Below are positions 1 through 7,849 of a DNA stretch of 64,000 nt, in pieces. The notes below the pieces were generated by a model. It was not told the origin of the DNA. It ran no database searches and saw only the letters and a list, made by a program, of their open reading frames with translations. Every line of letters begins with the position of its first letter. The first letter of the stretch is position 1. Source of the DNA: Ruminococcus flavefaciens ND2009 (lineage in GTDB: Bacteria; Bacillota; Clostridia; Oscillospirales; Ruminococcaceae); the NCBI RefSeq assembly GCF_000621785.1, contig NZ_JHXI01000017.1, positions 31,128-95,127 of the forward strand, in the 5' to 3' direction. The position numbers and the translations under genes were made by a program.

Positions 1-2
1 TG

Positions 3-62
3 CTCAGCGCCTTTACCCTGACGGGCTGGCTGTTCGTGCTGAAAACTCTGGGATACATCTGA
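3..62 (+). CDS. 3' end of an upstream gene (partial, frame uncertain)
   Basis: The window opens inside a gene. Frame 3 gives a short hydrophobic C-terminus ending in GWLFVLKTLGYI and a TGA at 60-62, with codons that mostly end in G or C like neighbouring genes. Frame 2 is also open, to a TAA at 113-115, and gives a more polar tail. The G/C-ending codons favour frame 3, which would be the end of a membrane protein, but the alternative cannot be excluded. No family can be named from so short a piece. Confidence 0.3.
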   Translation, partial: LSAFTLTGWLFVLKTLGYI

Positions 63-135
63 CGCAGGCACTTGCCATCATCGCAGAAAAGGTGTATATC
101 AGTATTAAAAAATAAACTTCAAAGGAGAAATGTTC

Positions 136-867
136 ATGTCATTCTGTACCAGATGCGGAAGGCCTCTCGCTGAGGGCGAGACCTGCTCATGCAGCACCGC
201 TTTTACAAATCCCCCGCAAAATAATTATCCGCAGCAGCCACAGTACAACGGCTGCGGCGGTCAGCCCTACCCTCAGGGCTACCCACAGGCTCCCTACGGA
301 CAACCGCCCTATCCTCAGTACGTTCAGCCGCCCTACGCTCAGCAGAAAAAGAGCGACGGCTGGGTAATAGCTCTGGTGATAGGAATAGTTCTGCTGCTGG
401 CACTCATAGCCGCAGCCATACTCGTTCCCGCTATGCTGGGATATACCCATAAATCAAGGCTTTCAAGCATAAGAAGCCAGGCGAATGTGCTGCGGAAGGC
501 AGCAGAAACTTCTATGATCGAAATTGACGAGGAAGGCTCCAACGTAAAGGGTATATACATTATCAGTTCCGATGAAAAGGACAATGTTGCCGTACCCTTT
601 GATATTGATGACTTCAATACCCGTCTGGACCGCTATTTCGAGGGTGCCGAAAAGTATAAGTATTTCATCGTAGTCAATAACGGCTATGTGGAGTATGCCG
701 CTTTGTCCGAGAGCTGGACGAAAAAGACGGAAATGATAGGCACCTGGCCCGTGGGCACCGATGACAAGCCCAGAGAATACTCAAAGGACGGCAGCTCGGT
801 ATTCAGCGACAAAAAGACTAATCTGGATAACCTCTACTGGGAGGCATACGACCAGATATTCGGTTAA
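136..867 (+). CDS. Zinc-ribbon, single-pass pilin-like protein
   Basis: A 243-residue protein. Residues 4-19 hold two CxxC-type pairs (CTRCG and TCSCS), a typical short N-terminal zinc ribbon. A Pro/Gln/Tyr-rich linker follows to about residue 70, then one membrane helix (about 76-99). The helix runs into a polar amphipathic stretch (ILVPAMLGYTHKSRL) that resembles the N-terminal helix of Gram-positive pseudopilins, and a roughly 130-residue soluble domain follows. I chose ATG 136 over ATG 130 because the AAAGGAGA motif at 121-128 is properly spaced only for 136. No processing site for a prepilin peptidase is obvious. The role is unknown; a membrane-anchored protein with a cytoplasmic zinc ribbon is the safe description. 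Confidence 0.75.
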   Translation: MSFCTRCGRPLAEGETCSCSTAFTNPPQNNYPQQPQYNGCGGQPYPQGYPQAPYGQPPYPQYVQPPYAQQKKSDGWVIALVIGIVLLLALIAAAILVPAMLGYTHKSRLSSIRSQANVLRKAAETSMIEIDEEGSNVKGIYIISSDEKDNVAVPFDIDDFNTRLDRYFEGAEKYKYFIVVNNGYVEYAALSESWTKKTEMIGTWPVGTDDKPREYSKDGSSVFSDKKTNLDNLYWEAYDQIFG

Positions 868-884
868 ATGTCCGCATATAAGCA

Positions 885-930
885 TAAAAAAGTCCCCGAA
901 GCGACAACTCACCGCTTCGGGGATATTTGT
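885..930. terminator. Bidirectional intrinsic terminator
   Basis: Perfect 10-bp stem CCCCGAAGCG (894-903) with CGCTTCGGGG (913-922). A run of A on the left serves as the U-tract for minus-strand transcripts, and a T-rich tail lies on the right. It sits between two convergent genes. Confidence 0.8.
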
Positions 931-961
931 ATTTACAGAGTTTTTTGAAGCCGCAGGAGTA

Positions 962-1675
962 TCAGGACTCCTTTGCAGGTCTCTTGAAGGTCTTGTAAAG
1001 GTCAATGACTCTGGGGTCACTGGTCTCGATATTGATGAAGTAGACCTCAGTTTCAGCGTCATCGGTGACGAACAGGTTCAGTATCAGCTTGTGAAGGTCA
1101 TCGTACTTTATGATAACTCCCGATGACATCTTTCCGTCCAGCTCCTCGGCAACGGTGGCTATCTCGGTAACGCTGCTGTCCTTGGCTGCAGAAGTGAGTA
1201 TATCGCCAAATCTGTCCTTGAGAGTAAAGGGCTGCATCACCTCAAGTATAACGGTGTCCATAGCTGTCCTTCCGTTCACCTCATAGGGCTCGTTCTCATA
1301 GGCGAGTATGTCATCTGTAAGGGCAGACATTGCATCGTCAAGAAACCAGTCCTCGGGAATGTCAATGTGACCGAACTTGTCGTCGCCCACGGTCTGTGTC
1401 TTCAGCTCAGACTCGTCATCTGCCCATTCAATGGGGCTGAGCTCCTCCACCATTTTTCTCTGGAGGGCTTCGTCCACAGTCTCCGAGACTGCTTCTGTAG
1501 CCGCCTCTGTGGTCTCCTCCTCAGCCTCAGCCTCGGTAGTTGCTTCCTCCGCAGCTGCGCTGGTGGTCTTTTCAGACTTCGTCTTCTTTGAGTTTTCCTT
1601 TTCCGAACTGCCGCAGCCCCCTGCAATGGCGGCAGTAAGTGCGAAAACTGCTGCTATAACAGCGATCTTTCTCAT
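962..1675 (-). CDS. Secreted lipoprotein of unknown function
   Basis: A 237-residue protein with a classic lipoprotein signal: basic MRK start, hydrophobic core and an AGGC lipobox near residue 20, so it should be lipid-anchored outside the membrane. A low-complexity Lys/Ser/Thr/Glu/Ala linker (about residues 25-70) leads to a folded C-terminal domain of about 160 residues. That domain has the feel of a PsbP/DUF1795-like lipoprotein domain (DIPEDWFL, later VILEVMQPF), but I cannot assign it firmly. The start has a strong AAAGGAGAAGG ribosome-binding site on the minus strand. It stands alone, convergent with the preceding gene. Confidence 0.8.
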   Translation of the reverse strand: MRKIAVIAAVFALTAAIAGGCGSSEKENSKKTKSEKTTSAAAEEATTEAEAEEETTEAATEAVSETVDEALQRKMVEELSPIEWADDESELKTQTVGDDKFGHIDIPEDWFLDDAMSALTDDILAYENEPYEVNGRTAMDTVILEVMQPFTLKDRFGDILTSAAKDSSVTEIATVAEELDGKMSSGVIIKYDDLHKLILNLFVTDDAETEVYFINIETSDPRVIDLYKTFKRPAKES

Positions 1676-1915
1676 ATCCTTCTCCTTTTATATTTTATTT
1701 GCATTGCTGCAACCAAATTATAACATAAAAGCATTATAATAGCAAGGGGGCGCGGCGAAAAAGCTGCCTTTCAGCAAAACTTCCCCGCGAAAAAGGCAGC
1801 GCGGTCTCTGCGCTGATAACATATATCATAAAATGCTCAATATGGAATATGCCAGACTATTCAGCGAATATTCCTGCCATTTCAGTGCATAATAGCTCCG
1901 AAAGGAGACAGTATC

Positions 1916-2926
1916 ATGGCAGAATTTCTGGCAAGGGGAGCTTTCCGCATGGAAACTCCCGTAAAAATAAAAGGCTTCGCCGCCGTTGCAGGCGAAAAAG
2001 AGGGACAGGGTCCCCTGGGACAATGCTTCGACAGGGTGGTGGCGAACAGCCACTTCGGCATGGACACCTGGGAACAGGCAGAGAGCCGCTTCCAGCTGGA
2101 AGCCGTCAGGCTCGCCCTGGACAAGGCAGGTCTCACAAGAGATGACATCGGCGTTATCTGCGCAGGAGACCTGATAAACCAGTGTATCGGCTCCGCCTAC
2201 AGCATGAGGGAGCTGGCTGTGCCTTTCCTCGGGCTTTACGGTGCCTGCTCCACCATGGCGGAGGGGCTGCTCATAGCCTCGGTCATGGCGAACTGCGGTA
2301 TTGCGGAACATACCGCCGCCGTCACATCATCTCACTTCTCCACCGCCGAAAGGCAGTTCCGCTTTCCCCTGTCCTACGGCGGTCAGCGGACTCCCACCGC
2401 ACAATGGACCTGCACCGCCTCGGGAGCTGTGATACTCTCCCGTGAGGGCGGCACTGTAGGCGTAGCAGGAGGCTGTATAGGCAGGATAGCGGACCTCAGC
2501 GTCAGCGACATAAACAATATGGGAAGCGCCATGGCTCCTGCCGCCGCCGATACCATTCAGCGCTATCTCGCCGCAACAGGCACCTCTCCCGCAGACTATG
2601 ACTTCATCGTAACAGGAGACCTGGGACTGGTGGGAAGTCCTCTGCTCGTGGATATACTGCTGAAGCAGGGCATCGACATCTCAGCTCAGCACAGGGACTG
2701 CGGGGCTATGATATTTGACCCCGACACCCAGGACACCCACTGCGGCGGCTCCGGCTGCGGCTGCGGTGCAAGCGTCCTCTGCGGTCACTTCCTCCCCATG
2801 CTGGAAAAGGGAGAGGTACGGAATATACTCTTTGCGGCTACGGGAGCCCTTATGTCTCCCATGTCCCTCCAGCAGGGCGAGACCATTCCTGCTATCTCCC
2901 ACCTCGTTCACCTCAGAAAGGACTGA
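1916..2926 (+). CDS. spoVAD: Stage V sporulation protein AD
   Basis: A 336-residue protein matching SpoVAD, a thiolase-fold protein of the forespore inner membrane SpoVA channel that moves dipicolinic acid into the spore. The thiolase-like features are visible: the GACSTMAEGL segment near residue 105, where thiolases carry the active-site Cys, and the glycine- and cysteine-rich CGGSGCGCGASV near residue 280, typical of SpoVAD. AAAGGAGA lies seven bases before ATG 1916. spoVAE follows after four bases, so the two form an operon. The usual upstream partner spoVAC is not present. The protein is full length. Confidence 0.92.
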   Translation: MAEFLARGAFRMETPVKIKGFAAVAGEKEGQGPLGQCFDRVVANSHFGMDTWEQAESRFQLEAVRLALDKAGLTRDDIGVICAGDLINQCIGSAYSMRELAVPFLGLYGACSTMAEGLLIASVMANCGIAEHTAAVTSSHFSTAERQFRFPLSYGGQRTPTAQWTCTASGAVILSREGGTVGVAGGCIGRIADLSVSDINNMGSAMAPAAADTIQRYLAATGTSPADYDFIVTGDLGLVGSPLLVDILLKQGIDISAQHRDCGAMIFDPDTQDTHCGGSGCGCGASVLCGHFLPMLEKGEVRNILFAATGALMSPMSLQQGETIPAISHLVHLRKD

Positions 2927-2930
2927 TACT

Positions 2931-3293
2931 GTGATAACAGATATATTGAAAGCATTCGTGGTCGGCGGTGCTATATGCACCGTGGGACAGCTCCTCATCG
3001 ACTTTACAAAGCTGACTCCCGCAAGAATACTGACGGGTTTTGTGGTGGCAGGAGTCATACTCTCGGCGCTTGGCGTGTATAAGCCCCTTGTGGACTTCGC
3101 AGGTGCGGGTGCCTCCGTGCCCCTGACAGGCTTCGGACACCTCCTTGCTGAAGGCATAAGAAAAACCATCAGCAGCGATGGTCTACTCGGCATATTCACA
3201 GGCGGTCTCACCGCCGCAGCAGGGGGCGTTACAGCGGCGCTTCTCTTCGGACTTGCCGCAGCCATGATTTTCAAACAAAAGGACCGCTCCTGA
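2931..3293 (+). CDS. spoVAE: Stage V sporulation protein AE (AEb type)
   Basis: A 120-residue, very hydrophobic protein with about four membrane helices, matching the SpoVAE/SpoVAEb subunit of the SpoVA dipicolinate channel. The conserved opening (AFVVGGAICTVGQLLIDFTKLTPARIL in broken form: Gly-Gly-Ala-Ile-Cys, then Gln-Leu-Leu-Ile-Asp) is recognisable. The start is GTG 2931, preceded by AAAGGA inside the end of spoVAD, with only four bases between the genes, which implies translational coupling. A strong terminator follows, so the operon here is just spoVAD-spoVAE. Confidence 0.9.
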   Translation: MITDILKAFVVGGAICTVGQLLIDFTKLTPARILTGFVVAGVILSALGVYKPLVDFAGAGASVPLTGFGHLLAEGIRKTISSDGLLGIFTGGLTAAAGGVTAALLFGLAAAMIFKQKDRS

Positions 3294-3304
3294 TTTCACG
3301 ATAT

Positions 3305-3352
3305 AGCTTCGGGCTGCCTGTTCCTCTCCGCCCGAAGCTCTCCCTATTTTCA
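3305..3352 (+). terminator. Terminator of the spoVA operon
   Basis: Perfect 10-bp stem AGCTTCGGGC (3305-3314) with GCCCGAAGCT (3330-3339), followed by a CT- and T-rich tail. Confidence 0.8.
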
Positions 3353-3424
3353 ACAACATCTTTATTTTTAAGCGCTGTCATTTTGTGTGTGTTGCCAAAT
3401 TTCAAAGTTTATTTCTCCCTTTGC

Positions 3425-3453
3425 TTGACTTTTCCGCCTTTTTGTACTATAAT
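3425..3453 (+). promoter_or_regulatory. Promoter of the tRNA-Met/tRNA-Glu unit
   Basis: TTGACT at 3425-3430, a 17-base spacer and TATAAT at 3448-3453: a near-consensus sigma-A promoter 33 bases upstream of tRNA-Met. Confidence 0.8.
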
Positions 3454-3485
3454 AATTTAGTCGCAGGTGACGCCTGCTTATTTGT

Positions 3486-3562
3486 GGCGGCATAGCTCAG
3501 TTGGCTAGAGTACTCGGTTCATACCCGATTGGTCGTTGGTTCGAATCCTACTGCCGCTACCA
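3486..3562 (+). tRNA. tRNA-Met (CAT)
   Basis: Full cloverleaf with anticodon CAT at 3520-3522, acceptor stem GGCGGCA with TGCCGCT, T-loop TTCGAAT and an encoded ACCA end. The G1-U72 pair and overall sequence fit an elongator tRNA-Met. Confidence 0.93.
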
Positions 3563-3565
3563 AAT

Positions 3566-3640
3566 GGCCCGTTGGTCAAGAGGTTAAGACATCGCCCTTT
3601 CACGGCGGAATCATGGGTTCAATTCCCGTACGGGTCACCA
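3566..3640 (+). tRNA. tRNA-Glu (TTC), integration site of both elements
   Basis: Cloverleaf with anticodon TTC at 3599-3601, acceptor GGCCCGT with ACGGGTC and encoded CCA. The 3' part, from the T-loop to the CCA, is the attachment core that recurs at 15571 and 42541. The gene stays intact because the elements restore its 3' end. Confidence 0.95.
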
Positions 3641-3642
3641 TT
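3618..3642 (+). repeat. att core copy 1 (in the tRNA-Glu 3' end)
   Basis: The 25 bases from the tRNA-Glu T-loop through CCA plus TT are identical at 15571-15595 and 42541-42565. This copy is the left boundary of element 1. Confidence 0.92.
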
Positions 3643-3649
3643 CAGCAAT

Positions 3650-3692
3650 CCCACAGATGGCTTAAAATAGCCGTTTGTGGGCTTTCTTTTTT
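3650..3692 (+). terminator. Terminator behind tRNA-Glu, on the left end of element 1
   Basis: Stem CCCACAgATGGCT (3650-3662) with AGCCgTTTGTGGG (3669-3681), then a T-rich tail. The element supplies the terminator to the interrupted tRNA operon. Confidence 0.75.
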
Positions 3693-3705
3693 CTAAAAAT
3701 CAGGC

Positions 3706-3730
3706 TTTGGCACTTGTTTGGCACTTATTA
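3706..3730 (+). repeat. Arm-type direct repeat, left end of element 1
   Basis: A 25-base sequence built from two TTTGGCACTT-like units. It is repeated exactly at 15433-15457 near the right end and probably holds the integrase arm-binding sites of element 1. Confidence 0.75.
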
Positions 3731-3788
3731 TCTTTTAACTATTAATTTGGGTATCCGCAGAGCTTTCGCTCTGCGGTACTTTTTATGC

Positions 3789-5033
3789 TCATAATGCCAG
3801 TACCTGCTGCTCGGTCTCAGCTTCGGTATCGTCCTCGGCAGGACTTTCTTCCTCTGTGCCTATATCGTTTGTGAAGCTCAGTGCATTGCTTATCGCATCG
3901 CAGTTGCGAGCCTTGGCTTCCTGAAACATATGAGAATACAGATTCAAGGTAGTCCCTACGACGCTGTGTCCCATATCCGAGGATACCGCTACCACATCTA
4001 CGCCTTCAAATATAAGCAGGCTTGCATGGAGATGTCGCAGTGAATGGATATTCTTGAACGGCACTCCGATACGCTCACAGTAGCCTTTCAGCCATTCAAA
4101 CGGTGTCTGAGGATTCATAGGTGCTCCGTTCCATTTGGTGAACAGCCTGTCATGGTCTTCCCACTTAGTGCCGAGCTGCTCAGCTTCTGCCTCCTGTTCA
4201 GCCTTGAACTGCCTGAGCAAGTTCATTATAGAGACAGGCATCTTGGACACTCGCTTTGACTTTCTTGTTTTCGTAGTGTCGGTATAAATGCCCTTCTCGG
4301 CTGTATACTGTGATGTACGGCGGACATGGATAATGTTGTTCTCAAAGTCGATGTCTTTCCATTCCAGTCCAAGCATTTCGCTGCGGCGGTAACCACTGTA
4401 TATTGCAAGCAGCAGGTAGACCTGATACTTCATCGGCTCGCCTCTCAGGTTCTCATACAGCTTCTTAACCTCATCTATGGTGTAGATCTGTTTCTCGTCC
4501 TGTTCCTGTTTCGGCACATATACTCGTCTGCAAGGGTTGTCCGTCAGCATTCCCATGCGTATGGCATAGCTGAATACGTCGCTGATGAAGCTCAGATGAT
4601 GCACAGCCGTTTTCCTCGACAGCGGCTTACCCGTGTTCATATTCTTGCCGTTGACAAGCATATCTGTCACGAACTTCTGAATATCACGAGCCGTTATCTT
4701 GTCGAGCCGCTTGTGACCTATGGCAGGATAGACACGCTTGGTGAGCTGTTTCATTCTCGCATACGAAGTCGGTCTGAGATTGACTTTGGCATATTCTTCA
4801 AACCACTGCTCTGCGAATTTCTCGAACTTGACAGCTGATGTTATCTGTCCCCTCTTGCATTCTTCCTCGAACAGGACAGCCTGACGAGTGAGTTCCTTTT
4901 CAATTTGCTTCGGTGTCATACCCGGCTCAGGCTTGTAGCTCTTGAACTGATTTCGCTGCTTGCCGTCTACACCATAGCCGCATGACACTCTTATCTGGTA
5001 CGTTCCCTCGGAACGCTTTCTGATTGTCGCCAT
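3789..5033 (-). CDS. Tyrosine recombinase / integrase of element 1
   Basis: A 414-residue phage-type integrase. It has an N-terminal arm-binding domain (MATIRKRSEGTYQIRVSCGYG region), a SAM-like core-binding domain (about 75-175) and a C-terminal catalytic domain with the expected residues: Arg in YSGYRRSEML, His-x-x-Arg in HSLRHLHASLL, and His and Tyr in MGHSV and LNLYSHM. It should integrate and excise element 1 at the tRNA-Glu core. I chose the ATG at 5033 because GGAGG lies 11-13 bases upstream, as in the element 2 integrase; an in-frame ATG at 5084 lacks such a site. It is close in sequence to the 15739-16968 integrase. Confidence 0.93.
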   Translation of the reverse strand: MATIRKRSEGTYQIRVSCGYGVDGKQRNQFKSYKPEPGMTPKQIEKELTRQAVLFEEECKRGQITSAVKFEKFAEQWFEEYAKVNLRPTSYARMKQLTKRVYPAIGHKRLDKITARDIQKFVTDMLVNGKNMNTGKPLSRKTAVHHLSFISDVFSYAIRMGMLTDNPCRRVYVPKQEQDEKQIYTIDEVKKLYENLRGEPMKYQVYLLLAIYSGYRRSEMLGLEWKDIDFENNIIHVRRTSQYTAEKGIYTDTTKTRKSKRVSKMPVSIMNLLRQFKAEQEAEAEQLGTKWEDHDRLFTKWNGAPMNPQTPFEWLKGYCERIGVPFKNIHSLRHLHASLLIFEGVDVVAVSSDMGHSVVGTTLNLYSHMFQEAKARNCDAISNALSFTNDIGTEEESPAEDDTEAETEQQVLAL

Positions 5034-5160
5034 ATATTTAAAAACCTCCGTTTCAAAACTATGGCGCATTTCCTCCACCGACATTATACCACAGGTCTGC
5101 GGAAATGTCTATCAGAAATGCGCCGTTCGTGTTAAAAATCTTCTTTACTGATAAAATCGC

Positions 5161-5355
5161 TCACGCTGTTTCTCCACGAAGGTATCTCAGGAAAAGCTCT
5201 TTATTGATGAGATATTTCTTGCCTGCCATGATGTGCGGTACTTGGTCATTGATGCACATCTGACGGACTCTGTACTCGGTCAGCCCTTCCACAAGAGATG
5301 CCGCCTCCTTTATGGTCAGCATTACGATTTTAGTCTCTGTTTTGTTTTCAACCAT
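5161..5355 (-). CDS. Excisionase-like HTH protein of element 1
   Basis: A 64-residue protein of the small excisionase/MerR-like helix-turn-helix type: MLTIKEAASLVEG is the first helix pair, then YRVRQMCINDQVPHIMAGKKYLI with the wing. It probably steers the integrase towards excision and may repress or activate promoters. AAGGAG lies nine bases before the ATG. It is nearly identical to the product of 17072-17263, apart from the first residues, so the two elements may share recombination directionality factors. Confidence 0.85.
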   Translation of the reverse strand: MVENKTETKIVMLTIKEAASLVEGLTEYRVRQMCINDQVPHIMAGKKYLINKELFLRYLRGETA

Positions 5356-5487
5356 TCAATCATACTCCTTCTCATTGTCTCGTTCATGTTTCCCGTGTGA
5401 ATTAAAGTGTTCATTTTCATCTTTCCTTTACTAAAAATTTAAGGGTACGGCTCTGTCCGTACCCTTTCCATTTTGATTGTTATGATT

Positions 5488-5766
5488 TTATTTCAGGTTC
5501 TCGCTCCTGCCGAACATCACATCTATGATAAGCTCGGCGCAGTCACGGAAGCCTTGTATGTAGCTTTCCGCTGCCATTGTCTCGGACAGCATTCCCTGCA
5601 TATCCGTTATGTTGTTCAGCAGCTTCTTATCGTCAGCCGACAGTCGTTTCTCCAGTGCGTCGTACAACTCGAGAAGCTCAATACTCCGCTTTGCATAGTC
5701 GGAGTCCTTCCTCACATCGTGCTGACACGGTATGACGTTTCCGTAGTATAAATCCTGCAACTTCAT
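5488..5766 (-). CDS. DUF6809-like small protein, element 1
   Basis: A 92-residue helical protein starting MKLQDLYYGNVIPCQHDVRKD. Small proteins of this type (DUF6809 as I recall the family: LYYGN opening, two long helices, a conserved SYIQGFRDCAELIIDVM-like end) are common on Firmicute mobile elements; the function is unknown. The reading frame is open further upstream, but AGGAGG is positioned for the ATG at 5766, and the element 2 copy starts at the equivalent codon. Its conservation in both elements, between the excisionase and the mobilization or replication genes, suggests a role in element maintenance. Confidence 0.7.
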   Translation of the reverse strand: MKLQDLYYGNVIPCQHDVRKDSDYAKRSIELLELYDALEKRLSADDKKLLNNITDMQGMLSETMAAESYIQGFRDCAELIIDVMFGRSENLK

Positions 5767-5872
5767 CGCCGTGGTCACCTCCTGACCAACAATCATACCA
5801 CAGCACTCAAACGAAATCCATTCATCAGACCTGACGAAAACCGGCTGTTGAAACAAAGCACACCTCACAGGA

Positions 5873-7207
5873 CTATCCCATATGTATTCCAAGAGCTTCC
5901 TTTCGCTCTCGTTCCTCAGCAAGAGCTTTGCTGTCAATGTGCTCCCGAGCGTACTCAGTATCGTCGGCAGGCTCGTCATCAATCATCGAAGCCACAGCTG
6001 TAACGCCGCCGACAATGCTATCAAAACTGACTGCGAGATCACTATCCACTTGGCTGCTTTCAATCTTAGCCTGTGCTTGTATTCGTCGAGCTCTTTCAGC
6101 TTCGAGCCATATTCCTCGTTCAGCTTCCCAGCCTGTGATGACAGGTCCGCTGTTGCTTTCTTCAACTGCTCGATTGCTAACGTCGTGTTTTCCGACGTTT
6201 GATCCAGCAGCTCCCGACAGCTCGCTATGGTATCTCTCTGCTCGGAACGGACTGTTTTCAGCACCTGTTCTGTCTCTGCTTTCGTCGCCAACACCGATAG
6301 CGTTTCCAGTATCTCTAACTGCTCCTGCGACATCAGTTTGTTCAACTTTATCAGCGCTCTCCAATTGGCATCGAGTACCAACACTGCTGGCTGAGTTTCC
6401 TCCGCTGCTGATAATTCCTTGTCGTACATCTGCTGCAATTCTTCTTGTTTCGAATTCATACTCCATATTCTCCTTTCGATAACGTTCGCCGTGAAGCTTA
6501 TTGTCACGGCATCTTCTGCCATTAGGACAGGTGTAGGTGATGTATTTGCGGTTGTCCTCCCACCGTACACCATAGCCCTGCTGTTTCATCATGAAACAGA
6601 ATTGCTTCTTTGACTTCGCCTGTTTCATCACTTGGTTTATGACATTCATCAGCTCCCACTTGAAGCTCTCGCCGCGCTTGGCTGACCTGTACTCGCTGTC
6701 GGAGAGGTAGTCCCTGTTCATTTTCTTCTTGGGAGTATCAAGCACATGAACTCCGTACCGCTGACAGATCTCATCGCTGAGCTTCATCAGTTCCTCGACA
6801 CTCTCCTTGTTTGAATGATACTTCTTCCCATCCTCGAAACTGACCGAGTTGAACACGAAGTGTGAGTGGATATGCTCTCTGTCAATGTGAGTAGCGACTA
6901 CAACTTCGTATTTGTTGAATGCTTTCTCCGCAAGCTCCACTGCTATCTTGTGGGCAAGCTCGGGTTCGATTTCGTATCCGCTGGGGAAGCTCTGCACCAG
7001 ATGATAGTACAATCGACCGTCAGGTTTATGGTACAGGTTCTTAGTCGCGGTCATTTCATCGAGTGCGGTCTCGGGTGAGCAGTTGACTCCGGTCACGAAA
7101 CGCTTGTCCTCTGACACGGTCTTTTCCTTTCTGCTGACGTAATTAAGGACGTTTCTCATGCCGCCAGCGGTCTGAGTTTTGTTGTTGATAAAATGGATTA
7201 TGGGCAT
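5873..7207 (-). CDS. Relaxase (MobA/MobP type)
   Basis: A 444-residue relaxase/mobilization endonuclease that would nick the element origin of transfer and pilot the strand. The N-terminal third has the metal-binding histidine cluster HIDREHIHSHF (His107, 112, 114, 116) behind the YYHLVQSF strand, as in Pfam Relaxase. Candidate catalytic Tyr residues lie near the N-terminus (LNYVSR, about residue 23). The C-terminal half, from about residue 250, is hydrophilic and low in complexity, and a second gene (5983-6459) is encoded in another frame there. The start ATG overlaps the mobC stop (TGATG), so the two are coupled. There is no coupling protein nearby. Confidence 0.9.
   Translation of the reverse strand: MPIIHFINNKTQTAGGMRNVLNYVSRKEKTVSEDKRFVTGVNCSPETALDEMTATKNLYHKPDGRLYYHLVQSFPSGYEIEPELAHKIAVELAEKAFNKYEVVVATHIDREHIHSHFVFNSVSFEDGKKYHSNKESVEELMKLSDEICQRYGVHVLDTPKKKMNRDYLSDSEYRSAKRGESFKWELMNVINQVMKQAKSKKQFCFMMKQQGYGVRWEDNRKYITYTCPNGRRCRDNKLHGERYRKENMEYEFETRRIAADVRQGIISSGGNSASSVGTRCQLESADKVEQTDVAGAVRDTGNAIGVGDESRDRTGAENSPFRAERYHSELSGAAGSNVGKHDVSNRAVEESNSGPVITGWEAERGIWLEAERARRIQAQAKIESSQVDSDLAVSFDSIVGGVTAVASMIDDEPADDTEYAREHIDSKALAEERERKEALGIHMG
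5983..6459 (-). CDS. MobB-like coiled-coil membrane protein nested in the relaxase gene
   Basis: A 158-residue protein encoded on the same strand as the relaxase but in a different frame, entirely inside the relaxase gene. It opens MNSKQEELQQMYDKEL, is predicted coiled coil over most of its length (heptad-like EQLKKATADLSSQAGKLNEE), and ends in one membrane helix (KWIVISQSVLIALSAALQL). AAAGGAG stands ahead of the ATG at 6459, so translation is credible. The plan (nested in mobA, coiled coil plus a membrane segment) matches MobB/MbeB/MbeD of ColE1-type mobilization regions, which stabilise the relaxosome at the membrane. Homology is not shown; the analogy is structural and positional. Confidence 0.72.
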   Translation of the reverse strand: MNSKQEELQQMYDKELSAAEETQPAVLVLDANWRALIKLNKLMSQEQLEILETLSVLATKAETEQVLKTVRSEQRDTIASCRELLDQTSENTTLAIEQLKKATADLSSQAGKLNEEYGSKLKELDEYKHRLRLKAAKWIVISQSVLIALSAALQLWLR

Positions 7208-7518
7208 CACTTCACCACCTTTGCTATCTCACAGACTGCCGCTGTCACTGACTTGTGCTGCTCCACAAGCTCGTCCAGTCGAACGGAGTGAAGCCGTCCT
7301 TCATGAGCCAGCATTGCTATCTGATTGAGATTCCGACCGATAGCTTTCTGCTGCTTTGCTACCTCGTTCAATCCGTCTGCTACGACGATTTTCTTATCCA
7401 GTGCCGATCTGAGAATGAAGTCGCTGAGGGACTGCTTGTGCCGCTTAGCCTTGCTGTGTATCCGCTCGTACTCGTCATCAGTACAGCGGATAGTGATCGT
7501 TCGATTGCGTTTTCTCAT
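7207..7518 (-). CDS. MobC-type relaxosome accessory protein
   Basis: A 103-residue protein with a ribbon-helix-helix N-terminus (RTITIRCTDDEYERIHSKAKRHKQSLSDFI in broken form) and the C-terminal NQIAMLAHEG motif that typifies MobC/BacMobC proteins (consensus near NLNQIA). It binds the transfer origin and assists nicking by the relaxase encoded directly downstream, whose start overlaps its stop. AAAGGAG precedes the start. Confidence 0.88.
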   Translation of the reverse strand: MRKRNRTITIRCTDDEYERIHSKAKRHKQSLSDFILRSALDKKIVVADGLNEVAKQQKAIGRNLNQIAMLAHEGRLHSVRLDELVEQHKSVTAAVCEIAKVVK

Positions 7519-7849
7519 TGTATCACGCTCCTTTCTTCTTTGTGCGATTTTTGAGAGGGGGCTCGGGGTTCGCCCCGACCAGCAAGCGTTCGGCGGACTG
7601 CCGAATGCGATGCTGGCATTTCATACTTCCGTCGCCTGTACTGCTCCGTCAGCGGTAGTTTTCCCCTTATGCCAATGCCGCCCACACTCGCTCCACGTTG
7701 CGCGACAATCGCTTTTGTGGACACGGGTGGGATAACTACCCGATTTGGACTGTTGCGGCAAAAATGGGCGTTTTTGTGCGTGACAGTAACTCTGCCGTGA
7801 CGGTAACTCTACCGACACGGAATCCTACCGACACGCTCCGCAGATGAAG
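7519..7849. other. Intergenic region, candidate oriT of element 1
   Basis: 331 bases between mobC and the RepA-like gene. It contains an inverted repeat GGCTCGGGGTTCGCCCCGACC near 7559-7580 (split stem GGGG/CCCC) and three near-repeats of a GACGGTAACTCTACCGACAC-like unit around 7780-7835. The position directly upstream of mobC-relaxase is where oriT usually lies in mobilizable elements. The nick site cannot be identified by eye. Confidence 0.4.
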
